Origin: Bacillota bacterium
GTDB taxonomy: Bacteria; Bacillota; Clostridia; Lachnospirales; Lachnospiraceae
Assembly: GCA_023399055.1 (NCBI GenBank)
Contig: JAEWQV010000014.1
Location: 682,001-746,000, forward strand
Direction of reading: 5' to 3'
Length of the DNA: 64,000 nt
The notes beneath the pieces were generated by a model. That model was not told where the DNA came from. It saw nothing but the letters and a program-made list of their open reading frames with translations, and ran no database searches. How positions within the stretch are numbered: the first letter of the stretch is position 1; each line of letters begins with the position of its first letter. Both the position numbers and the translations under genes were made by a program. Below, one piece after another: positions 10,578-20,399 of the stretch.

Positions 10578-13500
10578 TTACTTTAATATTCCTTTCAGCA
10601 TATTCTCTGCTGAGGATTTTGTTATATTTCCGTTAAGTTTTGTAAATTTAAGCAAATCAGCGGCATTGAACTTGTAACTAGAGGTTCCATAATATTTGAT
10701 AGTTCTTAATACAAACAACAATATCTCCTGGCCGGTAACTTTTTTATCAGGATAGAACTTGTTATTTTTATCGCCAACGGCTATTCCTAGTTTCTTTGCA
10801 ATTCCAATTTCATTATAGTATTTGTGAGTTTTAGGTACATCAACAAAATTGGTATCGAACTTTGCCTTAAGATTAAAGGTTTTAACCAGACAAGCAACAA
10901 ACTCACCTCGTGAAATATATTCTTTGGGATTATCTATAACATATTTAACAACTAAAGCTGTACTTGCAACTGATACGTTACCCGCAGCATCAAAAGCTTT
11001 TACGGTATATTCATAAGAGTTGTTCTGAACCACTGTTGTATCGGTATAACTGTTCACTGAAGTTGTTGCAAGTTCTACACCATTACGGAACACCTTATAG
11101 CCAATAGTTGCTGTATCATCGGTTGATGCCGTCCAGTTAAGTGCAATTGATCCGGAAGTTATTGTTGAAGTCAGACCAGTTGGTACACTTGGAGCTGTTG
11201 TATCAACGAATTCCTCTGTCAGCGTTGCTGTACCCCACAGATGTCGTGCCGATGCATTACCATCCACACCGCTCCACAGATACTGCGCCGCTCTACCGGA
11301 TGCTTCCCCATCGTCGATACCGATATCAAAGCCGATTACACGTCCAGCCTGAGGGTCTTCAATAAATATTCCCTCCAGTGGAATTGCAGCTTCTATTGTA
11401 TATCCCTGACCATCCAGGTCCAGAGTTACCTTGGATTCAACTACCGGCTGAACAGGTAAACTTGTGCCATTCCTATAGAAATGAGCTTCTCCTGTCTGTC
11501 CACTTATGATAATCTGTGAATCCTTGGATCTCATCGGCCCTTCCTGACCCACTGCTGCACCCGCAATGAAGATTTCCATACCATCACCATTCCAGATATC
11601 AAAACCTGATCTTGTGTTTATCATAGGAGTTGAGTCCTTTACATGTGAATACACATAGAGGTTGGTATCATCCCATGCCAAATCAAAGGTTGCTTGTGTA
11701 CCACGGTTTTGTGCTCCCAAAGATCTTCTAGATTCATCGACGGTTAAAGTTGTTCCGGTAGGGTAAGCTTCATCCTTTACTCCGTCAATAACAATTGTGC
11801 CTTTTGTTTTCTTGATGTCAGTTGTCTTATTCGCAGGTGGTTCTGATCCACCTGGATCTTTAATAGGTGCTATCTGACCTGTAATAAGCTCATAAATCTG
11901 ATAGTTGGTCTTCATTACTTCTTCTGCGAAAGCTTTATGAGGTCTGTCAGCAACATTAAAGAAACCAACACCAAATGCTTCTCCGTTCTCTATTCCCTGG
12001 AACCAACGTCCTGTTGCCGCCTGGTCCATCATCTCAAACCAGTGTGTACCTACAACAAGCCCGGATGCAGCAACCTTTTCCACATAATATCTGTATTTGT
12101 TGCCCTGTTCTGTTTCATCTGCTGCACCTCTCATACCTTGACCCAGTCCTTGGTCGTCGATACCGTAGTGGAATTCTGTGATAATAATTGGTTTATTTGC
12201 CAGGTCAACCATTTCCTGAAGACGGTTTAAATCAGCACTGTCTGTATAATAGTTATAGGACACTACGTCAAGATACTTTCCGGATACTTCTGAAAGTGCA
12301 CGTCTTAAGGTAGGATTATTTGCAACATTAACCAGATATCTATCACCCATGATCATGTGGTTAGGATCTGCCTTACGGAAACCGGCAGTAATCATATTAT
12401 AAAAATCATCTATGTAGAGCTTGAAGAATTCGTCCATATCTGCAACTGCAATATCTGTATTAAGCTGGAAAGGACTTTCTCTCAATTCATCAAAGCTAGC
12501 AAAGGTTGTTTCCCAAGCAGTGTTTAAGGCTTCAATTGTTACATATTTTTCTTCCAAAACATCTACCAGTTTACCCTTTACTGCACTTTCACTAGCTTTT
12601 AACGCTGCAACTCTGGTATTAAATTCATGATAAGGCAACTCGTTTCCAAACATATAACCTACAATTTGAGGATCATTCTTACGATCAGGAACCTTGTTTG
12701 CTGCAAGCCATGCATCAACTGCTTCTGCCGCACCTGCCTTGTAAGGGTCAAACATTGAGGTTGATCCTATTTTATATCCGTCCGGCAGGTATTCGAACCT
12801 CATAATCGGGAAACCAGTGGTATTGTCTTCTACGGAAGGAGTTTCAGCAAAACCACCTTCGCTTGTAAATCCGAACTTTTTGACTCTTTCTACCATTCTT
12901 TCATAAAATTCCGTATGGTTATAGGGAGCCTGATATTTCTTTATTAGATTTGCAATATAGGGTGAATAATACGCTGAATTTCCACCTAAGAAAGCTGCAG
13001 CATAGTCACCTGAATTTTCAGGTATCCACTCATAGATCTGCTCTCTGCCTTGTACCATGGTATAGGTCTCTCCCGGTGAACCCATGCAGTCCAGACCGAG
13101 GCTGTAATATAAGTTGCCTATAGGGTCTACCATTACATATTTGTCTGTAAGAACTCCACCTTTTGTTGCATCGGGCAACTTTATTTTTTCGATATGGAAA
13201 TAACCCGTGGCAGTCAAGCCGTACTTTGCTTGACTATCTAAATAACCACCATAGATATCCCTTTCAGGTGGAGTAAGACTTCCATAATATTCTGCATCAG
13301 CTGCTACATCAGCTTGCAGCTGCTCATCACTGGTTACCTTGTCTGGGAAGTCGGCACTCTTCCATTGACCGTAGGTATCAATTAATCTGTCTGACTCTGA
13401 GAAGAAGGTATATTTTGATACGATACTATCCAGATAACCTGTCTTCTTAGCATAGGTGTACAGTTCTGTGGAGGTACTGATATTTATTGGGCCAGTATAT

Positions 13501-15392
13501 AGTCTTTCTGTTGCATCAGCTTTTGTGTAATACCATATTTCAGCACCATCGGTAGGATTTGTGAGTGTTACCTGTGTTGCTTCCGTCAGAATACCACCCG
13601 CAGGATCGGCTATTACAGGTTGTAAGCTTCGGTTTATAACCAGTTTTGCATATTGGTAATTCCAGTTTGATGAACTTTCATTATCGGAAGGCAATTGCTT
13701 GGGTATGGTCAGCTTAAGATATCTTGCATTTGTTATAGGCATATCAAAGCTATAGTAAGCGATTTTTGCCCAATCCTTATAACTTCCCACAATTGCAAGT
13801 TGATTTTTAATAAATTCTACTGGTACATAATCAACTCCATTTGCCGATACAGATATAATTGGGTCCATATCAGTAACATTTATCCAGTTATAGGTATGAA
13901 CATAGAAAGACTCGATATCATAATCGGTTTTATAGATAAGGGAGACATCCTGATTTCTATGAGGCAGTAACCTGCTTCCATCTCCTTCAAAACCTTCTCC
14001 TACACCGTCATTTACAATTCCAAAGGCAGGATTGCTGCCTTCCTTGGTATAGTCAAATAGTTTGCTGCTGTCCTCAAATTCATCTACTATTCCTTCTTCA
14101 ACAGCTAAATCTACTACATTAACACCTAAACTTGGGTCTATTCCCTTGTCCATGTCAAAGATAAGTGTTGTATTACCCACACTTAAGGAAGCAAGGTATT
14201 CCTTCTTTAAAACTACAGTGCTTCCTGTAACAATATAGTCTGTTCCACTTATAAGGGTCGTGTTTCCATTTTTAATACCTGCAAATGAATTACCGTTTAG
14301 CGTCATTGCTACGGTGATATCCTTTTGCTCTGAAGCATTTTTATTAAAGGTTGCTGAAGTAGGTGTTATTGTTGAGTTTTCTACAATAAGATTGGGCTGT
14401 ATTATGGAAATCCCACTGTTATTCTGGAATATCCAGCCAGTATTACCCTGTTCAAAACTCCCATTCGCTATAAGATTAGAACCTTCTGGAGCTCCGCCTA
14501 CTGCAGGTGTACCTACATAAAGGTCGTCTATGTATGCCACCTCGCCTGTTGCTCCGGTATTCTTTATTATTACACACATTCTCTCATTGGCTCCTGAATT
14601 AAAAGCCAAAGTAGCCTGTGTCCAAGTCCCGGCAGCGGCTACCTGCTTTTGTTGAGCTGTAACCCAGTCTTTATTTGCAGCATAAAGTTCAACCGTACCT
14701 GAACCCTTAATCCAGAGCTTTACCACATAGTCTGTATTTTGCACCGTAGTAAAGTCATTTGACTTTGCTCCTACCCACGAACCGTTCATTTGTACTTTCA
14801 TGGACCAGGTTCCACCGTGAGTATTGGAATCCACAGGTATTGGAGTTGTAAATTCCTTAACTTTTATTTTCGCTTCATCTTCACTCCACCAGCCTGCAGG
14901 AGTTCCTGTTTCAAGATCTCCGTCGTGAGGAATTAAATTTGCAGAACCATCCGCAAGTCCAAGGTAAATGTCATCGATATAAAGTATGCCTGTTTCACCT
15001 TTATTACGAAGCTGCATATAGACTTGAGAATTTGAACCAGAATTAAACGGTATTTCAATCTGTACCCATTGGTTCGTACCTGTAAACTCCTTATAGGGAG
15101 TTATGTTTGTCCAGGTTGAGCTATTAACTACTGGACATAAAGTACCTGTTCCCTTAATCCATGCCTTGAGCACGTAATCTGTATTTTGTGTCAGATTATA
15201 GGATCCTGAAATAGATTTCCAATCTGTAGCTGTCATATCCATTTCAATTGCCCAATTACCACTATGGGTATTGGGATTACTGTTGGGATTGTCTGCTGCA
15301 AACACGAATACAGGTACGGCCGGCAATACAGACGTAACCAGGATAGCTATCAAACATACAAACGCAATAGCCTTCTTTAGAATTTTTTTCAC
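10578..15392 (-). CDS. giant SLH-anchored clan GH-A glycoside hydrolase (GH50/agarase-like)
   Basis: Cell-surface glycosidase of 1604 residues. Order: signal peptide 1-32; CBM4/9-like modules about 36-175 and 190-330; X2 Ig-like module about 336-430; discoidin-like region about 431-590; chitobiase C-terminal-like module about 592-663; barrel about 670-1175; CBM9-like module about 1195-1395; FN3 about 1398-1483; SLH-type repeats about 1490-1604. Acid/base E918 lies in MFGNELPYH and the nucleophile E1073 in IITEFHYG, as in clan GH-A. SISLIKE motifs such as GNLYYSLGLDC and LNTAWETTF resemble GH50 agarases, but substrate is not proven. An AGGAGG-like site precedes the ATG at 15392. It is a paralogue of the truncated gene at 1-3749 and has its own terminator. 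Confidence 0.85.
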   Translation of the reverse strand: MKKILKKAIAFVCLIAILVTSVLPAVPVFVFAADNPNSNPNTHSGNWAIEMDMTATDWKSISGSYNLTQNTDYVLKAWIKGTGTLCPVVNSSTWTNITPYKEFTGTNQWVQIEIPFNSGSNSQVYMQLRNKGETGILYIDDIYLGLADGSANLIPHDGDLETGTPAGWWSEDEAKIKVKEFTTPIPVDSNTHGGTWSMKVQMNGSWVGAKSNDFTTVQNTDYVVKLWIKGSGTVELYAANKDWVTAQQKQVAAAGTWTQATLAFNSGANERMCVIIKNTGATGEVAYIDDLYVGTPAVGGAPEGSNLIANGSFEQGNTGWIFQNNSGISIIQPNLIVENSTITPTSATFNKNASEQKDITVAMTLNGNSFAGIKNGNTTLISGTDYIVTGSTVVLKKEYLASLSVGNTTLIFDMDKGIDPSLGVNVVDLAVEEGIVDEFEDSSKLFDYTKEGSNPAFGIVNDGVGEGFEGDGSRLLPHRNQDVSLIYKTDYDIESFYVHTYNWINVTDMDPIISVSANGVDYVPVEFIKNQLAIVGSYKDWAKIAYYSFDMPITNARYLKLTIPKQLPSDNESSSNWNYQYAKLVINRSLQPVIADPAGGILTEATQVTLTNPTDGAEIWYYTKADATERLYTGPINISTSTELYTYAKKTGYLDSIVSKYTFFSESDRLIDTYGQWKSADFPDKVTSDEQLQADVAADAEYYGSLTPPERDIYGGYLDSQAKYGLTATGYFHIEKIKLPDATKGGVLTDKYVMVDPIGNLYYSLGLDCMGSPGETYTMVQGREQIYEWIPENSGDYAAAFLGGNSAYYSPYIANLIKKYQAPYNHTEFYERMVERVKKFGFTSEGGFAETPSVEDNTTGFPIMRFEYLPDGYKIGSTSMFDPYKAGAAEAVDAWLAANKVPDRKNDPQIVGYMFGNELPYHEFNTRVAALKASESAVKGKLVDVLEEKYVTIEALNTAWETTFASFDELRESPFQLNTDIAVADMDEFFKLYIDDFYNMITAGFRKADPNHMIMGDRYLVNVANNPTLRRALSEVSGKYLDVVSYNYYTDSADLNRLQEMVDLANKPIIITEFHYGIDDQGLGQGMRGAADETEQGNKYRYYVEKVAASGLVVGTHWFEMMDQAATGRWFQGIENGEAFGVGFFNVADRPHKAFAEEVMKTNYQIYELITGQIAPIKDPGGSEPPANKTTDIKKTKGTIVIDGVKDEAYPTGTTLTVDESRRSLGAQNRGTQATFDLAWDDTNLYVYSHVKDSTPMINTRSGFDIWNGDGMEIFIAGAAVGQEGPMRSKDSQIIISGQTGEAHFYRNGTSLPVQPVVESKVTLDLDGQGYTIEAAIPLEGIFIEDPQAGRVIGFDIGIDDGEASGRAAQYLWSGVDGNASARHLWGTATLTEEFVDTTAPSVPTGLTSTITSGSIALNWTASTDDTATIGYKVFRNGVELATTSVNSYTDTTVVQNNSYEYTVKAFDAAGNVSVASTALVVKYVIDNPKEYISRGEFVACLVKTFNLKAKFDTNFVDVPKTHKYYNEIGIAKKLGIAVGDKNNKFYPDKKVTGQEILLFVLRTIKYYGTSSYKFNAADLLKFTKLNGNITKSSAENMLKGILK

Positions 15393-16033
15393 TGTTTTTC
15401 CTCCTAATTATATAATATTTTTAACACCTTCCCGCTTAAGTAATTTTACCTCCTTTCAATCTAATGTTATTGTACCTTTCACTATTTTCGTAAATCCATT
15501 TCTGGAGTAAACGACGGAATCTTAAATCGCTTGTTGAGCTTTCTCTATACTTCTGCTTTATTGGTTAAAAGCATTTACTTTACAACAAAATGGATTTTAA
15601 TTTTGACATTATTTTAAGTGAATCTAAATAAGTTTATAGTTCTACTTTTAAATCATATATTTCCTACTAAATGAATGGTCTGAAAGTCTACACTTAATAA
15701 ACCGTTTAAATAATTTATGGATGAGCTATAATTTGAAAACATTAGAATTTATAGAATAATTTTGCAGATTAATTATATGACATTTTACTGTAATGTTTAT
15801 ATGTACAAAACTCATCTTTCTTTGTCGTAAACTCATCATATAATAGACGCTACTAGAAAAAATACATAGATAAAAGGGCATGAAAGTCTTCACTTTCATG
15901 CCCTCAATTTTAGTGCATCGTTTATTAAAAATTACTTAAGGCTCATTCCGTATAACTAAATCAGATAATATTGAAAGGTATTTATCGGTTAGTGTGATAC
16001 TCCAATGCAAAAGATTTATCCATTAGAAAGCCT
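15393..16033. other. 641-base non-coding region
   Basis: No gene is supported. It holds the leader of the minus-strand SLH enzyme gene on the left and the feo operon terminator (15876-15903) on the right. The stretch 15520-15870 is AT-rich with no clear operator or structured element. Confidence 0.5.
15876..15903 (-). terminator. intrinsic terminator of the feo operon
   Basis: GGGCATGAAAG pairs with CTTTCATGCCC around a 6-base loop, followed on the minus strand by TTTTATC. It lies 130 bases past the small Cys-rich gene. Confidence 0.75.
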
Positions 16034-16183
16034 TTACTGCTTATTTGCGTTACATCCACAACTACTTTTTCCACTGGAAGGACAACCAATACATTTGGCT
16101 CCCTTTTTCTTTTCACTAACAATTTTAGCAATTGCGGCACCAACGATTGCCACAATAACAAGAACTATAATTATATCTGTCAT
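16034..16183 (-). CDS. FeoB-associated Cys-rich membrane protein
   Basis: A 49-residue protein directly after feoB. One N-terminal membrane helix (IIIVLVIVAIVGAAIAKIV) is followed by a Lys-rich turn and a Cys motif (KCIGCPSSGKSSCGCN, four Cys). This is the pattern of the small FeoB-associated Cys-rich family found downstream of feoB in many Firmicutes. The ribosome site AGGAGG lies 6 bases before the ATG, and the gap to the feoB stop codon is 13 bases, so it is co-transcribed. Its exact role in Fe(II) uptake is unknown; iron handling at the membrane is inferred from the Cys cluster and linkage. Confidence 0.85.
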   Translation of the reverse strand: MTDIIIVLVIVAIVGAAIAKIVSEKKKGAKCIGCPSSGKSSCGCNANKQ

Positions 16184-16196
16184 AAGACCCTCCTAA

Positions 16197-18215
16197 CTAA
16201 GCATTGACAGTCACACTCTTCACAGCTTTTTCTGTCCCTTTTTTCATAAGAAAAACAACAATACCAATGATTGCAGCTACTGCAATAAATCCTGGTAAAA
16301 ATCCGGCTCCTAAAGCACCAGTTGTTACCAAGGTACCTATTTGATATGTAAGGAAAGCCACTACATAACCCATTCCAAATTGGAATGCAATACCGCTCCA
16401 TAGCCACTTCTTATTCTCCATCTCAGAGTTCATTGCACCAATTGCTGCAAAACATGGTGGAGTAAATAAGTTAAACATCAAATATGCTAGAGCTGCTACT
16501 GTGGTCAAGCCCATAATACTTGCTACGTCTGCTCCACCGGATACAAGTGCAAGTTCTTCTGTATCGATAAAATTGGTAATGGAATATACAACTGCTAATG
16601 TACCAACTACATTCTCTTTTGCTATAAATCCAGTGATAGCTGCTGCAGCCAACTGCCATACACCAAAGCCCAATGGCACTAACAACACAGCAAATGGAGT
16701 AGCAATACTTGCGAGAATACTTGTATCTTGTGCACCTTCCGCAACTGCCTGGAATTGCCAGTTAAAGGTTTGCATAATTTGTACCACTGCATTACAAAGA
16801 AGAATGATAGTTCCTGCCTTAATAATAAATGCCTTACCTCTTGAAAGCATTGATATAGCAGCTCTTTTTATACTTGGTACCTTATATTCAGGTAATTCCA
16901 TAATAAAGAAGGTTCTTGCATTCTTTTCTCCAGTAATTCTTACTACAACTAATGCACCTAATATGATAATTAAAATACCAATGAAGTACATTGAAGTTCC
17001 AACCCAAGCTGAATCATTAAAGAATACACCTGCAAATAATGCAATAACCGGTAATTTTGCACCACAGGGCATAAATGGTGTTAACATTGCAGTTGTTCTT
17101 CTTTGTCTTTCGTTCTTAATGGTTCTGGTTGCCATAACTCCTGGAATTGCACAGCCTGTTCCAATAATCATAGGGATAATGGATTTACCTGATAAACCAA
17201 CTTTCTTAAAGAAACGATCCATAACTACAGCAACTCGAGCCATATAACCACAATCTTCAAGTAAAGCTAATAGGAAGAATAAAATCATGATGAGAGGTAA
17301 GAAGCCAACCACGGCTCCAACACCGCCAATAATACCATCCAGTAAAAGTGATGTGAGTACTGGTGAAGCACTATCTCCAAGTAAACCTTCTACCCAGCCA
17401 TAGAATGAATCAATCCAGCCAACAAATGTATCAGCTAAAAATGGTCCTACATAGGTCTGAGAGATGGAGAATACAGCCCACATTACTAAGAAGAAAATAG
17501 GAATGCCCAGCCATTTATGAGCTATAATTCTATCTACTGCATCCTGCTTTGTCTGAGCATTACTGCTTATTGCTCTTTTCTCAACCTTTAATACGATATT
17601 TTTCACAAATTCATATCTTTTTTTATCAGCTGCTTGCACTGAAGCACTGTCTGACAAATTTACACCTTTATTAAGAAAAGGGGCGGTTTGAGCTTTTCCT
17701 CTAACTTCTACTGCTGTAGAAATCAATTTTTCTAAGCCATTATCATTGCCTTTTGTAGATACTGTTTCCACAACAGGGCATCCCAAAGACTTAGCTAATC
17801 CTGCCACATCAATAGAGGTATTTTTCTTTTTTGTCAGGTCGCTCTTATTTAAAGCAACAACCACCGGGATACCCAGTTCAAGCAGCTGCGTTGTAAAAAA
17901 TAAACTTCTGCTTAAATTAGTGGCATCAACGATATTGATGATAACATCAGGACTCTCATTCTTAACAAAAGCACTTGTTATACTTTCCTCAGAAGTGAAA
18001 GGTGACATTGAATACGCACCTGGAAGGTCAACAGCTGTAATCAGGAAAGAGGAACTATTAAGATTCTTCTTAACATCACCTTCTTTTTTCTCAATTGTTA
18101 CACCTGCCCAATTGCCAACACGTTCAATTTTACCTGTCAGTGCATTAAATAACGTTGTTTTCCCACTGTTAGGATTTCCAGTGAGCGCTACTTTCATATT
18201 ACCGTCCTTACTCAT
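16197..18215 (-). CDS. feoB: ferrous iron transporter FeoB
   Basis: Fe(II) uptake permease, 672 residues, inner membrane. The N-terminal G domain shows G1 GNPNSGKTTLFNALTG, G3 DLPG (AVDLPGAYSM) and G4 NKSD (VVALNKSDLTKK). The membrane part shows the two Gate motifs, with Cys in GTGCAIPGVMATRT and in FTPPCFAAIGAMN. AGGAGG lies 9 bases before the ATG at 18215; another ATG at 18221 is only 3 bases from that site, so 18215 is preferred. It follows feoA by 83 bases and precedes the small Cys-rich gene. Iron-dependent repression is likely, given the Fur-box-like site upstream of feoA. Confidence 0.95.
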   Translation of the reverse strand: MSKDGNMKVALTGNPNSGKTTLFNALTGKIERVGNWAGVTIEKKEGDVKKNLNSSSFLITAVDLPGAYSMSPFTSEESITSAFVKNESPDVIINIVDATNLSRSLFFTTQLLELGIPVVVALNKSDLTKKKNTSIDVAGLAKSLGCPVVETVSTKGNDNGLEKLISTAVEVRGKAQTAPFLNKGVNLSDSASVQAADKKRYEFVKNIVLKVEKRAISSNAQTKQDAVDRIIAHKWLGIPIFFLVMWAVFSISQTYVGPFLADTFVGWIDSFYGWVEGLLGDSASPVLTSLLLDGIIGGVGAVVGFLPLIMILFFLLALLEDCGYMARVAVVMDRFFKKVGLSGKSIIPMIIGTGCAIPGVMATRTIKNERQRRTTAMLTPFMPCGAKLPVIALFAGVFFNDSAWVGTSMYFIGILIIILGALVVVRITGEKNARTFFIMELPEYKVPSIKRAAISMLSRGKAFIIKAGTIILLCNAVVQIMQTFNWQFQAVAEGAQDTSILASIATPFAVLLVPLGFGVWQLAAAAITGFIAKENVVGTLAVVYSITNFIDTEELALVSGGADVASIMGLTTVAALAYLMFNLFTPPCFAAIGAMNSEMENKKWLWSGIAFQFGMGYVVAFLTYQIGTLVTTGALGAGFLPGFIAVAAIIGIVVFLMKKGTEKAVKSVTVNA

Positions 18216-18298
18216 GACCATTTGCCTCCTATTTTTATCATTGCAAAACAAAATTAACATTTTGCTATTAATTTCGTTAAGTATTTCACACAAAAAAA

Positions 18299-18514
18299 CT
18301 AAATAACAATTGCCCCAGCTAACTCTTTGTCTATACTGTATCTTGCATCTTTTACCGTAATGATATAATTCTCTGCCAGCATAGAGATCACAGTTACCTT
18401 TTCACCTTCATAACATCCAAGAGTAAATAAAAAATTTTTTAGTTCCGCATCCTTGGTATCAATGCTCTTAATACTATACTCCGTATTAATTTTTGCTTGT
18501 ATTAAATTTGCCAT
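18299..18514 (-). CDS. feoA: FeoA-family protein
   Basis: Small cytoplasmic SH3-like protein (71 residues) thought to assist FeoB. The C-terminal pattern (VTVISMLAENYIITVKDARYSIDKELAGAIVI) is typical of FeoA, including the DARYSIDKELA stretch. The ATG at 18514 has AGAAGGA 12 bases upstream; a TTG at 18526 directly abuts that site and is less likely. It is the first gene of the feo operon. Confidence 0.88.
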   Translation of the reverse strand: MANLIQAKINTEYSIKSIDTKDAELKNFLFTLGCYEGEKVTVISMLAENYIITVKDARYSIDKELAGAIVI

Positions 18515-18655
18515 TTTACCACTCAATCCTTCTGTTTTATTTAAAGTAGTTTCATAAAATTACTTTAAAGTGTTTAACTACCTTACATTTAGTTCCCATA
18601 ACTTTTTAGTTGTAAATCAATTGATAATAATATTATATGAATTAATTTTTGATTT

Positions 18656-18670
18656 TGATATTAATTCTCA
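18656..18670 (-). promoter_or_regulatory. Fur-box-like operator upstream of feoA
   Basis: On the minus strand TGAGAATTAATATCA matches the 7-1-7 Fur consensus TGATAATNATTATCA with two mismatches. A TATAAT-like element (CATATAATATT) lies just downstream toward feoA, where Fur binding would block transcription. The site is 142 bases before the feoA ATG. Confidence 0.65.
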
Positions 18671-18771
18671 TTATTATATATATTACAGTATCACATATAA
18701 CGTACAAATACAATAGAATTTTCCATGAAACTGAAATAATTTGTTATGGGTAAGGTATCCTTAAAAAAAGT

Positions 18772-18811
18772 AAAGTCCACAAATTCTGTGATGCTTGAAT
18801 TTGTGGACTTT
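18772..18811 (-). terminator. intrinsic terminator of the MATE gene
   Basis: AAAGTCCACAAATTC pairs perfectly with GAATTTGTGGACTTT around a 10-base loop and is followed on the minus strand by ACTTTTTTT. Confidence 0.85.
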
Positions 18812-18866
18812 TCAGTCATAATTATTATATTATTTTAGGCTTTGCAGCGTATTTTTGATATAACTC

Positions 18867-20162
18867 TTATTTCTTTTTTGTCAAGTATACTGCAAGTATC
18901 GTTACGAAAAGCTCAGTAAAAACAAATGCTAACCAAACACCGGTCATATTGAATATATTACTTAATATGATCACAAATGGGACAATGATTACAAGTCCTC
19001 TTGCTATTGTAATAAAGAATGCGGCTCTTGTCTTTTCTGTGGCACTTAGGAAGAAAGCTGATACAATATTAATTCCAACAAAGATAAAACCTGTAAAATA
19101 AATTTTCAAACCATTTTCTGCAATTATGCTGATTTTAATATTATCTTCACTATTAAATAAGTTAACTATAGTTTCAGAAAATAATATGATGCTTAGGTAC
19201 ATTATTAGTGCTAATGCCACGGATGTCTGAATCGCATATTTTCGTACCTGCTTTACTGTTTCATATTCTTTCAATCCATAGTATTTGCTGGTGAGGGGCT
19301 GTATTCCTTGCGCTAATCCAGTAAAAACCGCTATTCCTACAAGTGCTAAGTTGGCAACTATACCATAAGCCGCCACCCCTATGTTCCCTTCGATGCCTAA
19401 GATAATTAAATTAAACGTTATCAAAACTATTGCGGACGAGACCTCTATGATAAAGGCAGATAACCCCAACCTACAGATATCTGTTACAAACTTCCATTGA
19501 AGCCTACTTTTTAAGAAAGCAAATGCATGTTTTTTCTTAACAAAATGAACCAATAAGATACAAATACTTATTACCGGCGCAAGACCTGTTGCAAACGCAG
19601 CACCAAACATCCCCATATTAAGAGGGAACATGAACACATAGTCTAAAATAATATTTGAGAAGCTTCCGACTAACATTGCAATCATAGATAAGTTCGGATT
19701 ATTGTCATTGCGTACGAAAGCAAGAATTATATTATTAAAAATAAAAAAAGGTGCAAAACATAATATTGTTTTCAAATATGTGGTTGTAAGTGGTAACGTG
19801 GACAGATCCGCACCTAGAGCAATTGCCAAAAATTTTGCCCCCAGCAAACCCAGGATAGCGAATATGATTCCCATCATAATACCGATTTTGATCGCTGTTG
19901 CAAATACCTCATTGGCTGACTTATCATTATTCTGTGATTTTAATATACTAAATCTAGTGGCCCCTCCAATTCCAATCATTAGTCCCATCCCATGAATTAC
20001 ACTGTAGATCGATATCGATAGGTTTAAAGCCGCAATTCCTGTTGAACCTAATGCTTTAGAAATATAAAACGTATCCGCTAAAATATAGAAAGAAAGACCG
20101 ATCATACCCATTATATTTAAACTGACATACTTAGCAAAATTCCTTAATAAAGATTTTTCCAT
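18867..20162 (-). CDS. MATE-family efflux transporter
   Basis: Inner-membrane cation-coupled exporter, 431 residues, about 12 helices. The N-terminus (FAKYVSLNIMGMIGLSFYILADTFYISKALGSTGIAALNLS) carries the MATE pattern, including ADTFYI; the internal second half starts with ADxxxI-like helices. AAAGGAG lies 8 bases before the ATG. It stands alone, with a strong terminator after it and another before it. Substrate cannot be read from sequence; drug or metabolite export is typical of the family. Confidence 0.88.
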   Translation of the reverse strand: MEKSLLRNFAKYVSLNIMGMIGLSFYILADTFYISKALGSTGIAALNLSISIYSVIHGMGLMIGIGGATRFSILKSQNNDKSANEVFATAIKIGIMMGIIFAILGLLGAKFLAIALGADLSTLPLTTTYLKTILCFAPFFIFNNIILAFVRNDNNPNLSMIAMLVGSFSNIILDYVFMFPLNMGMFGAAFATGLAPVISICILLVHFVKKKHAFAFLKSRLQWKFVTDICRLGLSAFIIEVSSAIVLITFNLIILGIEGNIGVAAYGIVANLALVGIAVFTGLAQGIQPLTSKYYGLKEYETVKQVRKYAIQTSVALALIMYLSIILFSETIVNLFNSEDNIKISIIAENGLKIYFTGFIFVGINIVSAFFLSATEKTRAAFFITIARGLVIIVPFVIILSNIFNMTGVWLAFVFTELFVTILAVYLTKKK

Positions 20163-20233
20163 TTTATAATCTCCTTTTATTGGCTAATGAGCCTACTTTG
20201 GTTGTCTTTCGTGCCAAACCGGTCAAAAAAAGA

Positions 20234-20279
20234 TGCCCCGAAGCATTCCTTCTAAGACCTAATGGAATGCTTCAGAGCA
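20234..20279 (-). terminator. terminator of the DUF1538/PII operon
   Basis: TGCTCTGAAGCATTCC pairs with GGAATGCTTCGGGGCA (two G-T pairs) and TCTTTTTTT follows on the minus strand. It is 120 bases past the PII-like stop codon. Confidence 0.85.
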
Positions 20280-20399
20280 CCTTCAAAACTTTACCCGGTG
20301 GCAAAGCTCAAGCTCTATAATATTAATAATGAGTAAACTATATCTTGTTCAACCGAATTTGTCAATTCAATTATGTTGGGATTTATTCCCATGTTTCTT

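Larger units (their letters stand above)
18515..18866. other. feo promoter region and MATE terminator
   Basis: No gene. It holds the feoA leader and Fur-box-like site on the left and the MATE gene terminator (18772-18811) on the right. Confidence 0.6.

Noticed and set aside
16501..17247. 248-codon open frame opposite feoB
   Set aside because: Lies fully inside feoB on the other strand, with no ribosome site and low-complexity Ile/Thr/Ala composition; a shadow frame.
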